Part shown: positions 21,753 to 32,234 of the stretch, one piece after another
Position numbering within the stretch: position 1 is the stretch's first letter
How the letters are laid out: every line of letters begins with the position of its first letter
Assembly: GCF_916618955.1 (NCBI RefSeq)
Contig: NZ_OU745390.1
Span: 4,402,001-4,466,000 of the forward strand
Length of the DNA: 64,000 nucleotides
Reading direction: 5' to 3'
Origin: Pseudomonas sp. Marseille-Q3773
GTDB taxonomy: Bacteria > Pseudomonadota > Gammaproteobacteria > Pseudomonadales > Pseudomonadaceae
The notes under the pieces: generated by a model
Seen by the model: only the letters and a program-made list of their open reading frames with translations
The model's database searches: none
What the model was told of the DNA's origin: nothing
Translations under genes and position numbers: made by a program

Positions 21753-22640
21753 GTGGAAAAGTTCAAGGGCGCCCTGATGGTCGGGGTGCTGCGTCTGTTT
21801 GCCAAGCTGCCCTGGGGCGCTGTGCAGCGCGTCGGCGCGGGTATCGGCTGGCTGATGTGGAAAATCCCCAATGGCTCGCGCAATGTCGTGCGCATCAACC
21901 TGGCCAAGTGCTTTCCGGAGATGGACCCGGCCGAGCGTGAGCAACTGGTCGGCCGTGCGCTGAAAGATATCGGCAAATCCTTCGTCGAAAGTGCCTGCGC
22001 CTGGATCTGGCCGCCGCAACGTTCGCTGGCGCTGGTCAAGGAAGTGCATGGCCTGGAAGTGCTGGAGCAGGCCCTGGCCTCGGGCAAGGGCGTGGTCGGC
22101 ATCACCAGCCACCTGGGCAACTGGGAAGTGCTGAATCACTTCTACTGCAACCAGTGCAAACCGATCATCTTCTACCGCCCGCCGAAGCTCAAGGCGGTGG
22201 ACGACCTGCTGCGTGAGCAGCGGGTGCAGATGGGCAACCGCGTGGCGCCTTCGACCAAGGAAGGCATTCTCAGTGTCATCAAGGAAGTGCGACGTGGCGG
22301 TCAGGTGGGCATTCCTGCCGACCCGGAACCGGCGGAGTCGGCTGGCGTGTTCGTGCCGTTTCTCGGGACCCAGGCGCTGACCAGCAAGTTCGTGCCGAAC
22401 ATGCTGGCCGGTGGCAAGGCGGTGGGAGTGTTCCTGCATGCGCTGCGCTTGCCGGACGGTTCGGGCTTCAAGGTGTTCCTCGAGGCGGCGCCGGAAGAAA
22501 TGTACAGCACTGATGTGACGGTATCGGCGGCGGCGATGAGCAAGGTGGTCGAGCGTTACGTGCGCGAGTATCCGAGCCAGTACATGTGGAGCATGAAGCG
22601 CTTCAAGAAGCGCCCGGCGGGCGAAGCGCGCTGGTACTGA
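21753..22640 (+). CDS. Lipid A biosynthesis lauroyl acyltransferase (LpxL/HtrB family)
   Basis: Members of this family add a secondary acyl chain to lipid A at the inner membrane. The 295-residue product has an N-terminal membrane anchor (about 8-30) and the catalytic HX4E box in SHLGNWEVL near 116, and ends in the YPSQYMWSMKRFKKRP segment typical of the family. The start is GTG at 21753, 8 bases after AAGGA; longer starts would run into tag. Which acyl position it serves cannot be read from sequence. Confidence 0.9.
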   Translation: MEKFKGALMVGVLRLFAKLPWGAVQRVGAGIGWLMWKIPNGSRNVVRINLAKCFPEMDPAEREQLVGRALKDIGKSFVESACAWIWPPQRSLALVKEVHGLEVLEQALASGKGVVGITSHLGNWEVLNHFYCNQCKPIIFYRPPKLKAVDDLLREQRVQMGNRVAPSTKEGILSVIKEVRRGGQVGIPADPEPAESAGVFVPFLGTQALTSKFVPNMLAGGKAVGVFLHALRLPDGSGFKVFLEAAPEEMYSTDVTVSAAAMSKVVERYVREYPSQYMWSMKRFKKRPAGEARWY

Positions 22641-22693
22641 GTTATCCACTGCTCTTCCAGCAGGCTGAATGCACTTCTGCCTGCTGTAGCAGT

Positions 22694-22776
22694 GACCCTG
22701 TGGGAGCGGGTTTACCCGCGAATGCGTCGGTGAGTCCAGCATCGCATTCGGGAGGTGAACCCGCTCCCACAGGGTC
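22694..22776. repeat. REP element pair (inverted)
   Basis: Two head-to-head copies of the P. putida REP motif (core CCTGTGGGAGCGGGTTTACC) face each other: the left arm starts ACCCTGTGGGAGCGGG, the right arm ends CCCGCTCCCACAGGGT. They are separated by a short spacer and can fold into one long hairpin. The pair lies between two convergent genes. Confidence 0.9.
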
Positions 22777-22780
22777 CGCG

Positions 22781-23095
22781 TTAGCCTGATGTCTTGTTGA
22801 GCTTCTTCAGGAACACAGCCATCTCTTTCTCGGCCTGCTTGTCCCCATGGGCCTGTGCCGCCACGATCCCCTCCTCCCAGGCCTTGCGCGCTGCGGCCAG
22901 GTCGCCCTGTAGCTGATGTGCCTTGCCCAGCAGCTTCCACGCCGCCGAGTACTTCGGGTCCTGTTCCACGCAGCGCGCCAGATGCACCGCCGCTTCAGCG
23001 CCGTTGCCTTCATCCAGCCAGGCCTTGCCCAGCCCGAACCTCAGCAACGGGTTATCCACGCCCTTGGCCAGCATCTTCTCCAATGATTCGCGCAT
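22781..23095 (-). CDS. TPR-repeat protein
   Basis: The 104-residue helical protein contains about two tetratricopeptide-like units (PLLRFGLGKAWLDEGNGAEA and SAAWKLLGKAHQLQGDLAAA), a protein-interaction scaffold. It has no signal peptide and is likely cytoplasmic. It follows trkA by 11 bp as the last gene of the leftward fmt-rsmB-trkA run. Specific function unknown. Confidence 0.82.
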   Translation of the reverse strand: MRESLEKMLAKGVDNPLLRFGLGKAWLDEGNGAEAAVHLARCVEQDPKYSAAWKLLGKAHQLQGDLAAARKAWEEGIVAAQAHGDKQAEKEMAVFLKKLNKTSG

Positions 23096-23106
23096 GCCTT
23101 GCCTTC

Positions 23107-24480
23107 CTAGAAGAAACTCAAGCCGACGTGGAACAGTTTCTCCACATCACGGATATGCTTTTTATCCACAACGAACAGGATCACGTGGTCGCCCGATTCG
23201 ATCCGGGTGTCGTCGTGGGCGATGATCACCTCGTCGGCGCGAATGATCGCGCCGATGGTGGTGCCCGGCGGCAGGGCGATGTCTTCGATGACCTTGCCGA
23301 CCACCTTGCTCGACTTCGCATCGCCGTGCGCCACTGCCTCGATGGCCTCGGCCGCCCCGCGACGCAGCGAGTGCACGCTGACGATGTCGCCCCGGCGTAC
23401 ATGCGCCAGCAGGGTGCCGATGGTGGCCAGCTGCGGGCTGATGGCGATGTCGATCTCGCCGCCCTGCACCAGGTCGACATAGGCCGGGTTGTTGATGATG
23501 GTCATCACCTTGCGCGCACCCAGGCGCTTGGCCAGCAGCGACGACATGATATTGGCTTCGTCATCGTTGGTCAGGGCCAGGAAGATGTCGGCGTCGGCGA
23601 TGTTCTCCTCGAGCATCAGGTCCTTGTCCGAGGCGCTGCCCTGCAGCACCACGGTGCTTTCCAGGGTGTCGGAAAGGTGCCGGCAACGGGCCGGGCTCAT
23701 CTCGATGATCTTCACTTGGTAACGGCTTTCGATGGCCTCGGCCAGACGCTCGCCGATCTGCCCGCCGCCAGCGATGACCACGCGCTTGTTGGTCTCGTCG
23801 ATGCGGCGCAGTTCGCCCATCACCGCGCGGATGTCCTTCTTCGCGGCGATGAAAAACACTTCGTCGTCGGCCTCGATCAGCGTGTCACCCCGTGGCGTGA
23901 TGGGTCGGTCGCGGCGGAAGATGGCCGCCACGCGGGTATCGACATTGGGCATGTGGGCACGGATCTGGCGCAGTTGCTGGCCCACCAGCGGGCCGCCGTA
24001 GTAGGCCTTTACCGCCACCAGTTGGGCCTTGCCTTCGGCAAAGTCGATCACCTGCAGCGAGCCAGGGTGTTCGATCAGGCGCTTGATGTAGTTGGTCACC
24101 ACCTGTTCCGGGCTGATCAGCACGTCGACCGGGATATGATCGTTGTCGAACAGCTCTTCGCGGGTGAGGTAGGCCGATTCGCGTACCCGGGCGATCTTGG
24201 TCGGCGTGTGGAACAGCGAATAGGCCACCTGGCAGGCGACCATGTTGGTCTCGTCGCTGTTGGTCACCGCCACCAGCATGTCGGCGTCGTCGGCGCCAGC
24301 CTGGCGCAGCACCGTGGGCAGCGAGCCGCGGCCCTGCACGGTGCGGATATCCAGGCGGTCGCCCAGGTCGCGCAGGCGGTCGCCGTCGGTGTCGACCACG
24401 GTAATGTCGTTGGCTTCGCTCGCCAGGTGCTCTGCCAGCGTCCCGCCTACCTGCCCTGCACCGAGGATGATGATCTTCAT
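23107..24480 (-). CDS. trkA: Trk potassium uptake system regulatory subunit TrkA
   Basis: TrkA is the peripheral NAD(H)-binding subunit that gates the TrkH/TrkG potassium channel. The 457-residue product is a tandem duplication: Rossmann motifs [19 protein letters not shown] at 1-19 and [18 protein letters not shown] near 232, each followed by an RCK-C-type domain. That is the standard TrkA layout. It lies 23 bp downstream of rsmB. No trkH is in the window, as is usual. Confidence 0.96.
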   Translation of the reverse strand: MKIIILGAGQVGGTLAEHLASEANDITVVDTDGDRLRDLGDRLDIRTVQGRGSLPTVLRQAGADDADMLVAVTNSDETNMVACQVAYSLFHTPTKIARVRESAYLTREELFDNDHIPVDVLISPEQVVTNYIKRLIEHPGSLQVIDFAEGKAQLVAVKAYYGGPLVGQQLRQIRAHMPNVDTRVAAIFRRDRPITPRGDTLIEADDEVFFIAAKKDIRAVMGELRRIDETNKRVVIAGGGQIGERLAEAIESRYQVKIIEMSPARCRHLSDTLESTVVLQGSASDKDLMLEENIADADIFLALTNDDEANIMSSLLAKRLGARKVMTIINNPAYVDLVQGGEIDIAISPQLATIGTLLAHVRRGDIVSVHSLRRGAAEAIEAVAHGDAKSSKVVGKVIEDIALPPGTTIGAIIRADEVIIAHDDTRIESGDHVILFVVDKKHIRDVEKLFHVGLSFF

Positions 24481-24503
24481 CCGCTACTCCCTACCTTGTT
24501 TTC

Positions 24504-25814
24504 CTATCCGCGCGAAGCGGCGATCTTGATCAGCTTGGCATAGTAGAAACCGTCGTGGCCGCCCTCCTGAGCCAGCAGCTGGCGGCCATGGGGCTGACGC
24601 AGGCCGGCCGTGGTGGCCAGGTCCAGCTCGCGGGCGCCAGGCGTGCGGGCGAGGAACGCGTCGATCACTTCGGTGTTCTCGGTAGGCAGGCTGGAGCAAG
24701 TGGCATACAGCAGCATGCCGCCGACTTCCAGGGTCGGCCACAGGGCATCGAGGAGTTCACCCTGCAGCGTGGCCAAGGCCGGGATGTCCTCGGCCTGACG
24801 GGTCAGCTTGATGTCTGGGTGACGGCGGATCACGCCGGTGGCCGAGCACGGTGCGTCGAGCAGGATGCGCTGGAACGGCTTGCCATCCCACCAGCTGGTA
24901 GTGTCGCGGGCGTCGCAGGCGATCAGCTCGGCGTCGAGCTGGAGGCGGTCGAGGTTCTCGCGCACCCGGCTCAGGCGCTTGGCTTCGAGGTCGATGGCCA
25001 CCACCTGGGCCAGCCCAGCTTCGGCCTCCAGCAAGTGGCAGGTCTTGCCGCCGGGTGCGCAGCAGGCATCCAGCACGCGCTGGCCGGGGGCCAGTTCCAG
25101 CAGGTCGGCGGACAGCTGCGCGGCTTCGTCCTGCACGCTCACCCAGCCTTCTGCAAAGCCCGGCAGGCCACGCACATCGCAGGCTTCGGCCAGCACGATG
25201 CCGTCACGGCTGTACTGGCAGGCGCTGGCGCCGACGCCCGCCTCGGCCAGCAAAGCCAAGTAGGCGTCGCGGCTGTGGTGTCGACGGTTGACCCGCAGGA
25301 TCATGGGCGGGTGGGCGTTGTTGGCGGCGCAGATGGCTTCCCATTGCTCCGGCCAGAAGGCTTTCAGCGATTTCTGCAGCCAGCGCGGATGGGCGGTGCG
25401 CACCACCGGGTCGCGCTCCATTCCGGCCAGCAATTCCTCGCCTTCGCGTTGGGCGCGACGCAGTACGGCATTGAGCAAACCCTTGGCCCAGGGCTTCTTC
25501 AGCTTGTCTGCACAACCCACGGTTTCGCCGATGGCAGCATGCGCCGGAATACGGGTGTAGAACAGCTGATACAGGCCGACCAGCAACAGCGCCTGGACAT
25601 CGGCGTCAGCGGCCTTGAACGGCTTTTGCAGCAGCTGCGCGGCCAGCAGGTCGAGGCGCGGCTGCCAGCGTGCGGTGCCAAAGGCAAGGTCCTGGGTCAG
25701 GCCACGGTCGCGCTCATCGACCTTGTCCAGCTGCGCCGGCAGCGAGCTGTTCAGCGAGGCCTTGCCGCTGAGTACGGCGGCCAGGGCGCGGGCGGCGGCG
25801 AGGCGTGGGTTCAT
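24504..25814 (-). CDS. rsmB: 16S rRNA (cytosine-967-C5)-methyltransferase
   Basis: RsmB methylates C967 of 16S rRNA using S-adenosylmethionine. The 436-residue product has an N-terminal NusB-like domain (about 1-140), then a Rossmann methyltransferase domain with the SAM site [15 protein letters not shown] near 246, the [15 protein letters not shown] motif near 322 and the second catalytic cysteine in ATCSS near 375. It starts inside the fmt stop (4-bp overlap). Confidence 0.96.
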   Translation of the reverse strand: MNPRLAAARALAAVLSGKASLNSSLPAQLDKVDERDRGLTQDLAFGTARWQPRLDLLAAQLLQKPFKAADADVQALLLVGLYQLFYTRIPAHAAIGETVGCADKLKKPWAKGLLNAVLRRAQREGEELLAGMERDPVVRTAHPRWLQKSLKAFWPEQWEAICAANNAHPPMILRVNRRHHSRDAYLALLAEAGVGASACQYSRDGIVLAEACDVRGLPGFAEGWVSVQDEAAQLSADLLELAPGQRVLDACCAPGGKTCHLLEAEAGLAQVVAIDLEAKRLSRVRENLDRLQLDAELIACDARDTTSWWDGKPFQRILLDAPCSATGVIRRHPDIKLTRQAEDIPALATLQGELLDALWPTLEVGGMLLYATCSSLPTENTEVIDAFLARTPGARELDLATTAGLRQPHGRQLLAQEGGHDGFYYAKLIKIAASRG

Positions 25815-26743
25815 TGGCCCAGCACCTTGCCGCTGGCGAATTTCTCGCGGCGGCTGTTGAACAGGTCGCTGAAGTTCAAGGCCTTGCCGCCGGGCAGCTG
25901 CAGGCGGGTGAGGCTCAGCGCCTGGTCACCGCAGGCTACGACCAGGCCGTCCTTGCTGGCCGAAAGGATCGTGCCCGGTGCACCCTGGCCGGTGGCCAGG
26001 CTGGCGGCCAGTACTTTCACACTTTCACCATCGAGGGTGCTGTGGCATACCGGCCATGGATTGAAAGCACGGATCAGGCGCTCCAGCTCGACCGCCGGGC
26101 GGCTCCAGTCAATCCGGGCTTCGTCCTTGTTCAGCTTGTGCGCGTAGGTGGCCAGGGCATCGTCCTGCACTTCCCCCTGCAGCGAGCCGTCGGCCAGCCC
26201 GGCGATAGCCTGCACCACGGCGGGCGGGCCCATTGCGGCGAGGCGGTCATGCAGGCTGCCGCCGGTGTCTTCGGCGCTGATCGGGGTGACCACCTTGAGC
26301 AGCATCGGGCCGGTGTCCAGGCCCGCTTCCATGCGCATCACGGTCACACCGCTCTCGGCGTCGCCGGCTTCCACGGCGCGCTGGATTGGTGCGGCACCGC
26401 GCCAGCGTGGCAACAGCGAGGCGTGGCTGTTGATGCAACCCAGGCGCGGAATATCCAGCACTGCCTGCGGCAGGATCAGGCCATAGGCCACCACCACCAT
26501 CAGGTCTGGCTTCAGCGCGGCCAGCTCGGCCTGGGCCTCGGCATTGCGCAGCGTCGGCGGCTGCAACACCGGAATATCATGGGCCACGGCGAGGGCCTTG
26601 ACTGCGCTCGGCATGAGCTTCTGGCCACGGCCGGCGGGGCGGTCGGGCTGGGTGTAGACGGCCACGATCTCGTACGGGCTGTCGAGCAGGGCCTTGAGGT
26701 GTTCGGCGGCAAACTCTGGAGTGCCTGCAAAGACGATGCGCAT
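25811..26743 (-). CDS. fmt: Methionyl-tRNA formyltransferase
   Basis: Fmt formylates initiator Met-tRNA using 10-formyl-tetrahydrofolate. The 310-residue product has the N-terminal [16 protein letters not shown], the folate-site [15 protein letters not shown] near 110 with its conserved SLLP, and the C-terminal OB-like domain. It overlaps rsmB by 4 bp. A terminator hairpin separates it from def upstream, so it may depend partly on read-through or its own promoter. Confidence 0.97.
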   Translation of the reverse strand: MRIVFAGTPEFAAEHLKALLDSPYEIVAVYTQPDRPAGRGQKLMPSAVKALAVAHDIPVLQPPTLRNAEAQAELAALKPDLMVVVAYGLILPQAVLDIPRLGCINSHASLLPRWRGAAPIQRAVEAGDAESGVTVMRMEAGLDTGPMLLKVVTPISAEDTGGSLHDRLAAMGPPAVVQAIAGLADGSLQGEVQDDALATYAHKLNKDEARIDWSRPAVELERLIRAFNPWPVCHSTLDGESVKVLAASLATGQGAPGTILSASKDGLVVACGDQALSLTRLQLPGGKALNFSDLFNSRREKFASGKVLGQ

Positions 26744-26756
26744 GGAGTTCTCGCTT

Positions 26757-26790
26757 CAAAAAAGAAAAAGGCTTGCCGGAGCAAGCCTTC
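26757..26790 (-). terminator. Terminator between def and fmt
   Basis: Read on the minus strand, AAGGCTTGC / GCAAGCCTT form a 9-bp stem with a TCCG loop followed by TTTTTCTTTTT, 14 bp after the def stop and 13 bp before the fmt start. It has every feature of an intrinsic terminator, placed inside a classical def-fmt operon. Confidence 0.9.
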
Positions 26791-26803
26791 TGGAAGGTAG
26801 GGA

Positions 26804-27310
26804 TCAGGCTTGCTGGCGGTGCTGCTTTTCCAGCTTCTTCTTGATCCGGTCGCGCTTGAGCTGCGACAGGTAATCGACGAACAGCTTGCCGTTGAGGTGA
26901 TCGAATTCGTGCTGCACGCACACCGCCAGCAGGCCTTCGCATTCCAGCTCGTAGGGCTTGCCGTCGCGGTCCTGGGCCTTGACCCGCACACGCAGCGGAC
27001 GATCGACGTTCTCGTAGAAGCCCGGTACCGACAGGCAGCCTTCCTGGTACTGGCCCATGTCATGGGTCAGCTCTTCGACCGTGGGGTTGATGAAGACGCG
27101 CGGCTCGCTGCGGTCTTCGCTGAGGTCCATCACCACCACCTGCTTGTGCACATTCACCTGGGTAGCGGCGAGGCCGATGCCGGGGGCTTCGTACATGGTT
27201 TCAAACATGTCGTCGATCAGCTGGTGCAGAGCGTCGTCGAACTCCGTCACCGGTTTGGCGATGGTGCGCAGGCGCGGGTCCGGAAATTCGAGAATGTTCA
27301 AGATGGCCAT
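26804..27310 (-). CDS. def: Peptide deformylase
   Basis: Def removes the N-formyl group from nascent proteins with a catalytic Fe/Zn. The 168-residue product contains all three family motifs: GIGLAATQV near 45, EGCLSVP with the metal-binding Cys near 92, and HEFDH near 133. It is the first gene of the leftward run and reads away from dprA. Confidence 0.97.
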   Translation of the reverse strand: MAILNILEFPDPRLRTIAKPVTEFDDALHQLIDDMFETMYEAPGIGLAATQVNVHKQVVVMDLSEDRSEPRVFINPTVEELTHDMGQYQEGCLSVPGFYENVDRPLRVRVKAQDRDGKPYELECEGLLAVCVQHEFDHLNGKLFVDYLSQLKRDRIKKKLEKQHRQQA

Positions 27311-27451
27311 AAGGTCAGGCAGTCACTGTGCGTTCGGTTGAAAACTGAGCACACATAATAAAGGGAAACGGGGATTTCAGCACCTGGCAAAGCTCGGCTA
27401 GGGTTTTCAAGGCCCGCTTATAGCCCATTCGATGGACAGGTTGTCAAAGCG

Positions 27452-27472
27452 TTATCAACAAAGTTATCCACA
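27452..27472. promoter_or_regulatory. Pair of DnaA boxes in the def-dprA intergenic region
   Basis: TTATCAACA (27452-27460) and the perfect TTATCCACA (27464-27472) lie in the same orientation 12 bp apart (start to start) in the 207-bp gap between divergent def and dprA. Spacing of about one helical turn would allow cooperative DnaA binding. The rest of the gap is promoter territory with no visible gene. Confidence 0.5.
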
Positions 27473-27517
27473 GCTTGTGCCACGCCGATGGCCCCATTTC
27501 GATCAAGGATGATCCCC

Positions 27518-28615
27518 ATGCCTCATTACCATTCGTCGCCCATTCCACCTGCAGAACTAGAGGCGCGATTGCGCCTGCACCGCCTGCCGGAGACCGGATC
27601 GCGACGTTTTCGCAGCCTGTTGCAAACCTTTGGCAGTGCCTCGTCAGCGCTATGCGCACCGGCGGGTGCCTGGCGTGCATTGGGCATACCGCAGGCCACC
27701 ATTGATGCCCGACGCAGCGCCGAAGTACGGGACGGCGCATTGGCTGCAATGGCCTGGTTAGAGGGCCCTGGCCAGCATTTACTGATGTGGGACGGACCTG
27801 GCTACCCGCCGTTACTGGCCGAGATCGATGATGCTCCGCCGTTGCTTTTCGTCGCTGGTGAGCCGGCCTTGCTCGAGCGCCCGCAGTTGGCGATTGTGGG
27901 TAGCAGGCGTGCTTCACCCCCGGCAATCGACAACGCTGGCGCGTTTTCCCGCTACCTGGCGCAGGCCGGTTTTACCATCACCAGCGGGCTGGCCGTGGGT
28001 ATCGATGGCGCCGCTCATCGGGCCGCATTGCAGGCCGGAGGAAGTACGATCGGGGTGCTCGGGACGGGGCTGCAAAAACTTTATCCACAGCGTCACAAGG
28101 CGCTTGCGCAGGCGATGATCGAAAATGGCAGCACGCTGGTCTCCGAATACCCGCTGGATGCCGAACCCTTGCCGGGAAACTTCCCGCGGCGCAATCGCAT
28201 CATCAGCGGCCTGTCGCTGGGGGTGCTGGTTGTCGAGGCGAGCCTGGCCAGTGGTTCGCTGATCACTGCGCGCCTGGCGGCCGAGCAAGGACGCGAGGTG
28301 TATGCCATCCCCGGCTCCATTCACCACCCAGGGGCCAGGGGTTGCCACCAGCTGATCCGTGACGGCGCACTGTTGGTGGAAAGTGTGGAACAGATTCTGG
28401 AGAGCCTGCAGGGCTGGCAAAATCTCCCGCCAGCGGTTGTGGACAAATTCGACCATCCGCTGCTCGCCCTGCTGCATGCTGCACCACAGACCAGCGAAAG
28501 CCTGGCGCATTGCAGCGAGCAGCCGCTGGCCGATGTGCTGGCGCAGCTTACCGAACTTGAGCTGGAAGGCCGGGTCAGCAATGAAGCCGGACGTTGGTTT
28601 GCCCGCGCGGGCTAA
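27518..28615 (+). CDS. dprA: DNA-processing protein DprA (Smf)
   Basis: DprA protects incoming single-stranded DNA and loads RecA during natural transformation. The 365-residue product has the Rossmann-type DprA domain: LAIVGSRRASPPA near 127, the SGLAVGIDGAAHRAAL segment near 163-178 and FPRRNRIISGLS near 217-228, plus a C-terminal winged-helix-like domain. The ATG at 27518 follows AAGGATGATCCCC; an upstream ATG at 27488 lacks a ribosome-binding site. A perfect DnaA 9-mer lies in the coding sequence at 28081-28089. tsaC follows 42 bp downstream. Confidence 0.93.
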   Translation: MPHYHSSPIPPAELEARLRLHRLPETGSRRFRSLLQTFGSASSALCAPAGAWRALGIPQATIDARRSAEVRDGALAAMAWLEGPGQHLLMWDGPGYPPLLAEIDDAPPLLFVAGEPALLERPQLAIVGSRRASPPAIDNAGAFSRYLAQAGFTITSGLAVGIDGAAHRAALQAGGSTIGVLGTGLQKLYPQRHKALAQAMIENGSTLVSEYPLDAEPLPGNFPRRNRIISGLSLGVLVVEASLASGSLITARLAAEQGREVYAIPGSIHHPGARGCHQLIRDGALLVESVEQILESLQGWQNLPPAVVDKFDHPLLALLHAAPQTSESLAHCSEQPLADVLAQLTELELEGRVSNEAGRWFARAG

Positions 28616-28657
28616 GTACACTGCTCGCAAGCAAGTTTGACAGGTGGAGTGACAGAA

Positions 28658-29215
28658 ATGGTGAGCAGTTTTCGAGTGCAACAAGCCGCACGTGAAATCC
28701 GGGCGGGCGCGGTGATCGCCTACCCGACGGAAGCGGTCTGGGGCCTGGGCTGCGACCCGTGGAACGAGGACGCGGTGTATCGCCTGCTGGCGCTGAAGTC
28801 GCGGCCTGTGGATAAAGGGTTGATCCTGGTAGCCGACAACATCCGCCAGTTCGACTTCCTGTTCGAGGATTTCCCCGAAGACTGGATCGACCGCATGGGC
28901 AGCACCTGGCCGGGGCCAAACACTTGGTTGGTGCCGCACCAGGACCTGTTGCCAGAGTGGGTGACCGGGCAGCATGACACGGTGGCGCTGCGGGTCAGCG
29001 ACCACCCGTTGGTGCGGGAGTTGTGTGCATTGGTGGGGCCATTGATTTCTACCTCGTGCAACCCCGGCGGACGCCCGGCGGCCAAGACCCGGTTGCGGGT
29101 GGAGCAGTACTTCCATGGCCAGCTGGACCTGGTGCTGGGTGGGGCTTTGGGTGGGCGGAAGAACCCGAGCGTGATTCGTAACCTGGCAACTGGCGAGGTT
29201 GTGCGTCCGGGCTGA
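28658..29215 (+). CDS. tsaC: Threonylcarbamoyl-AMP synthase (TsaC/YrdC)
   Basis: TsaC makes threonylcarbamoyl-AMP from threonine, bicarbonate and ATP for t6A37 modification of ANN-decoding tRNAs. The 185-residue product has the YrdC-domain features: [15 protein letters not shown] near 22-36, [13 protein letters not shown] near 48-60 and the late [13 protein letters not shown] near 134. The ATG at 28658 sits after a GGTGGAGTGAC ribosome-binding region; an upstream start at 28637 is rejected. Confidence 0.93.
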   Translation: MVSSFRVQQAAREIRAGAVIAYPTEAVWGLGCDPWNEDAVYRLLALKSRPVDKGLILVADNIRQFDFLFEDFPEDWIDRMGSTWPGPNTWLVPHQDLLPEWVTGQHDTVALRVSDHPLVRELCALVGPLISTSCNPGGRPAAKTRLRVEQYFHGQLDLVLGGALGGRKNPSVIRNLATGEVVRPG

Positions 29216-29221
29216 TAGAAG

Positions 29222-29276
29222 CAGCGCCTGTGGGATCGAACGCCGCGCGGGCGGCGCTCGGTCTCACAGGCGCTGA
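29222..29276. other. Long hairpin after tsaC
   Basis: CAGCGCCTGTGGGA and its near complement TCTCACAGGCGCTG enclose an inner CGCCG/CGGCG stem, forming an extended imperfect hairpin between convergent tsaC and qor. The CCTGTGGGA core resembles a degenerate REP. No T run follows. Confidence 0.6.
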
Positions 29277-29322
29277 AAACCGCAAGGCGTACACATCGTC
29301 GCCCTAACGCACTCCCAACCTA

Positions 29323-30300
29323 TCAAGGCAACAATACCGTAGACCCAACGGTCCTGCGCGCCGACAGCTCCGCCTGTGCCTTGGCCGCCTCGCCCAGCGG
29401 GTACCGCTGCTGGATATCCACAACCAGCTTGCCACTGCCAATCATCGCAAACAGATCATCAGCCATGGCCTGGGTGTTCTCCGCATTGTTGGCATAGCTC
29501 GCCAGCGTCGGCCGGGTCACGTACAGCGAACCCTTCTGCGCCAGAATGCCCAGGTTCACCCCGCTCACCGCGCCCGAAGCATTGCCGAAGCTCACCATCA
29601 AACCACGTGGCTGCAGGCAGTCCAGCGAGGTCAGCCAGGTGTCGGCGCCCACCCCGTCATACACCACCGGGCATTTCTTGCCGTCAGTCAGCTCCAGCAC
29701 CCGCTTGGCCACATCCTCATGGCTGTAGTCGATGGTCGCCCACGCCCCAAGCGTCTTGGCCCGTGCGGCTTTCTCGGCAGAACTGACGGTGCCGATCAGC
29801 TTGGCACCCAGCGCCTTGGCCCACTGGCACGCCAACGAACCCACGCCGCCGGCCGCTGCATGGAACAGGATCACGTCGCCTGGCTTCACCGCGTAGGTCT
29901 GCTTCAACAGGTACTGTACGGTCAAACCCTTGAGCATCACCGCCGCCGCCTGCTCGAAGCTGATGTTGTCAGGCAGTTTGACCAGGTTGGCCTCCGGCAG
30001 TGTATGCACTTCGCTGTAAGCACCCAGCGGGCCACCGGCATGGGCGACGCGGTCGCCGACCTTCAGGCGGGTCACGCCCTCGCCCACCGCCTCGACCACA
30101 CCCGCCGCCTCGGTACCCAGCCCGGATGGCAGCGATGGCGGTGCATACAGCCCGCTGCGGAAGTAGGTGTCGATGAAGTTCAGGCCGATCGCATGGTTAC
30201 GTACACGCACCTGCTGCGGCCCGGGCGGAGCGGGTTCGAATTCCACAAACTGCAGCACTTCCGGGCCGCCATGCTGGCTGAACTGGATACGCTTGGCCAT
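29323..30300 (-). CDS. qor: NADPH:quinone oxidoreductase, zeta-crystallin type
   Basis: This is a zinc-free medium-chain dehydrogenase that reduces quinones with NADPH. The 325-residue product has NFIDTYFRSGLY near 48, the nucleotide-binding AAAGGVGSLACQWAKALGAK near 147-166, and lacks the structural zinc cysteine cluster, as expected. The ATG at 30300 gives the normal MAKRIQFSQHGGPE start; the longer frame to 30375 overlaps the hemF promoter. Divergent from hemF. Confidence 0.93.
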   Translation of the reverse strand: MAKRIQFSQHGGPEVLQFVEFEPAPPGPQQVRVRNHAIGLNFIDTYFRSGLYAPPSLPSGLGTEAAGVVEAVGEGVTRLKVGDRVAHAGGPLGAYSEVHTLPEANLVKLPDNISFEQAAAVMLKGLTVQYLLKQTYAVKPGDVILFHAAAGGVGSLACQWAKALGAKLIGTVSSAEKAARAKTLGAWATIDYSHEDVAKRVLELTDGKKCPVVYDGVGADTWLTSLDCLQPRGLMVSFGNASGAVSGVNLGILAQKGSLYVTRPTLASYANNAENTQAMADDLFAMIGSGKLVVDIQQRYPLGEAAKAQAELSARRTVGSTVLLP

Positions 30301-30352
30301 CTCGCACTCCTGTAGTCGGGATCGGGAAAGGCCTTCTATCGGACGCCTTTGC

Positions 30353-31346
<994 letters not shown>

Positions 31347-31371
31347 GCCTGTGCACAACGAAGGAACCGCC

Positions 31372-32196
31372 ATGGACCAGTACGTCGTTTTCGGTAACCC
31401 CATCGGCCACAGCAAGTCGCCGCTGATCCACCGCCTGTTTGCCGAGCAGACCGGTGAGGACCTGGAATACGCGACCCTGCTGGCGCCGCTGGACGAGTTC
31501 AGTGACTGTGCGCGTGGCTTTTTCAAGCAAGGCAGTGGCGCCAACGTCACTGTGCCATTCAAGGAAGAGGCCTACCGCCTGTGTGACAGCCTGACCCCGC
31601 GCGCCCAGCGCGCCGGCGCCGTGAACACGCTGAGCAAGCTGGCCGACGGTAGCTTGCAGGGCGACAATACTGATGGCGCGGGCCTGGTGCGTGACCTGAC
31701 GGTGAATGCCGGGGTCGCGCTGGCAGGCAAGCGCATCCTGATCCTCGGTGCTGGCGGCGCCGTGCGTGGCGTGCTGGAGCCGCTCCTGGCGCACAAGCCG
31801 CAGTCGCTGGTAATCGCCAACCGCACCGTGGAAAAGGCCGAGCAGTTGGCGCGGGAATTCGATGAGCTAGGGCCGGTGGTGGCCAGCGGTTTCGCCTGGT
31901 TGCAGGAGCCGGTGGATGTGATCATCAATGCCACCTCGGCGAGCCTGGCCGGCGAGTTGCCGCCGATTGCCGACAGCCTGGTCGAAGCGGGACGCACGGT
32001 TTGCTACGACATGATGTATGGCAAAGAGCCGACACCGTTTTGCCAATGGGCACAGAAGCTGGGTGCGGCCAAGGTGCTGGATGGGCTTGGGATGCTGGCT
32101 GAGCAGGCTGCTGAGGCCTTCTTTATCTGGCGTGGGATCCGCCCGGATACCGCGCCGGTGTTGGCTGAACTGCGCCGGCAGCTCGCTCGAGGCTGA
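31372..32196 (+). CDS. aroE: Shikimate dehydrogenase
   Basis: AroE reduces 3-dehydroshikimate to shikimate with NADPH in aromatic amino acid synthesis. The 274-residue product has the substrate site [15 protein letters not shown] near 8-22, the catalytic Lys in TVPFKEEAY near 63-71, the Asp in [11 protein letters not shown] near 102, and the NADP loop [11 protein letters not shown] near 126. The ATG at 31372 follows GAAGGAACC, so the upstream start inside hemF is rejected. Confidence 0.97.
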   Translation: MDQYVVFGNPIGHSKSPLIHRLFAEQTGEDLEYATLLAPLDEFSDCARGFFKQGSGANVTVPFKEEAYRLCDSLTPRAQRAGAVNTLSKLADGSLQGDNTDGAGLVRDLTVNAGVALAGKRILILGAGGAVRGVLEPLLAHKPQSLVIANRTVEKAEQLAREFDELGPVVASGFAWLQEPVDVIINATSASLAGELPPIADSLVEAGRTVCYDMMYGKEPTPFCQWAQKLGAAKVLDGLGMLAEQAAEAFFIWRGIRPDTAPVLAELRRQLARG

Positions 32197-32199
32197 TAC

Positions 32200-32226
32200 T
32201 GCCGGGGCCGCAAAGCAGCCCCGGCA
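32200..32226. terminator. Hairpin between convergent aroE and SulP genes
   Basis: TGCCGGGGC / GCCCCGGCA make a perfect 9-bp stem with a 9-base loop in the 38-bp gap between the two stop codons. It lacks a clear T run but probably ends both transcripts. Confidence 0.6.
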
Positions 32227-32234
32227 TCTCGACC

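Noticed and set aside
22694..22776. REP inverted pairs as CRISPR or as attachment sites
   Set aside because: Each pair is two opposed copies with irregular spacers, not regular direct repeats with unique spacers, and no cas or integrase gene lies nearby.
22855..24543. 562-codon plus-strand frame opposite the TPR gene and trkA
   Set aside because: Antisense to a complete TrkA; no ribosome-binding site or family resemblance.
24555..26147. 530-codon plus-strand frame opposite rsmB and fmt
   Set aside because: Antisense artefact; both minus-strand genes have all their catalytic motifs.
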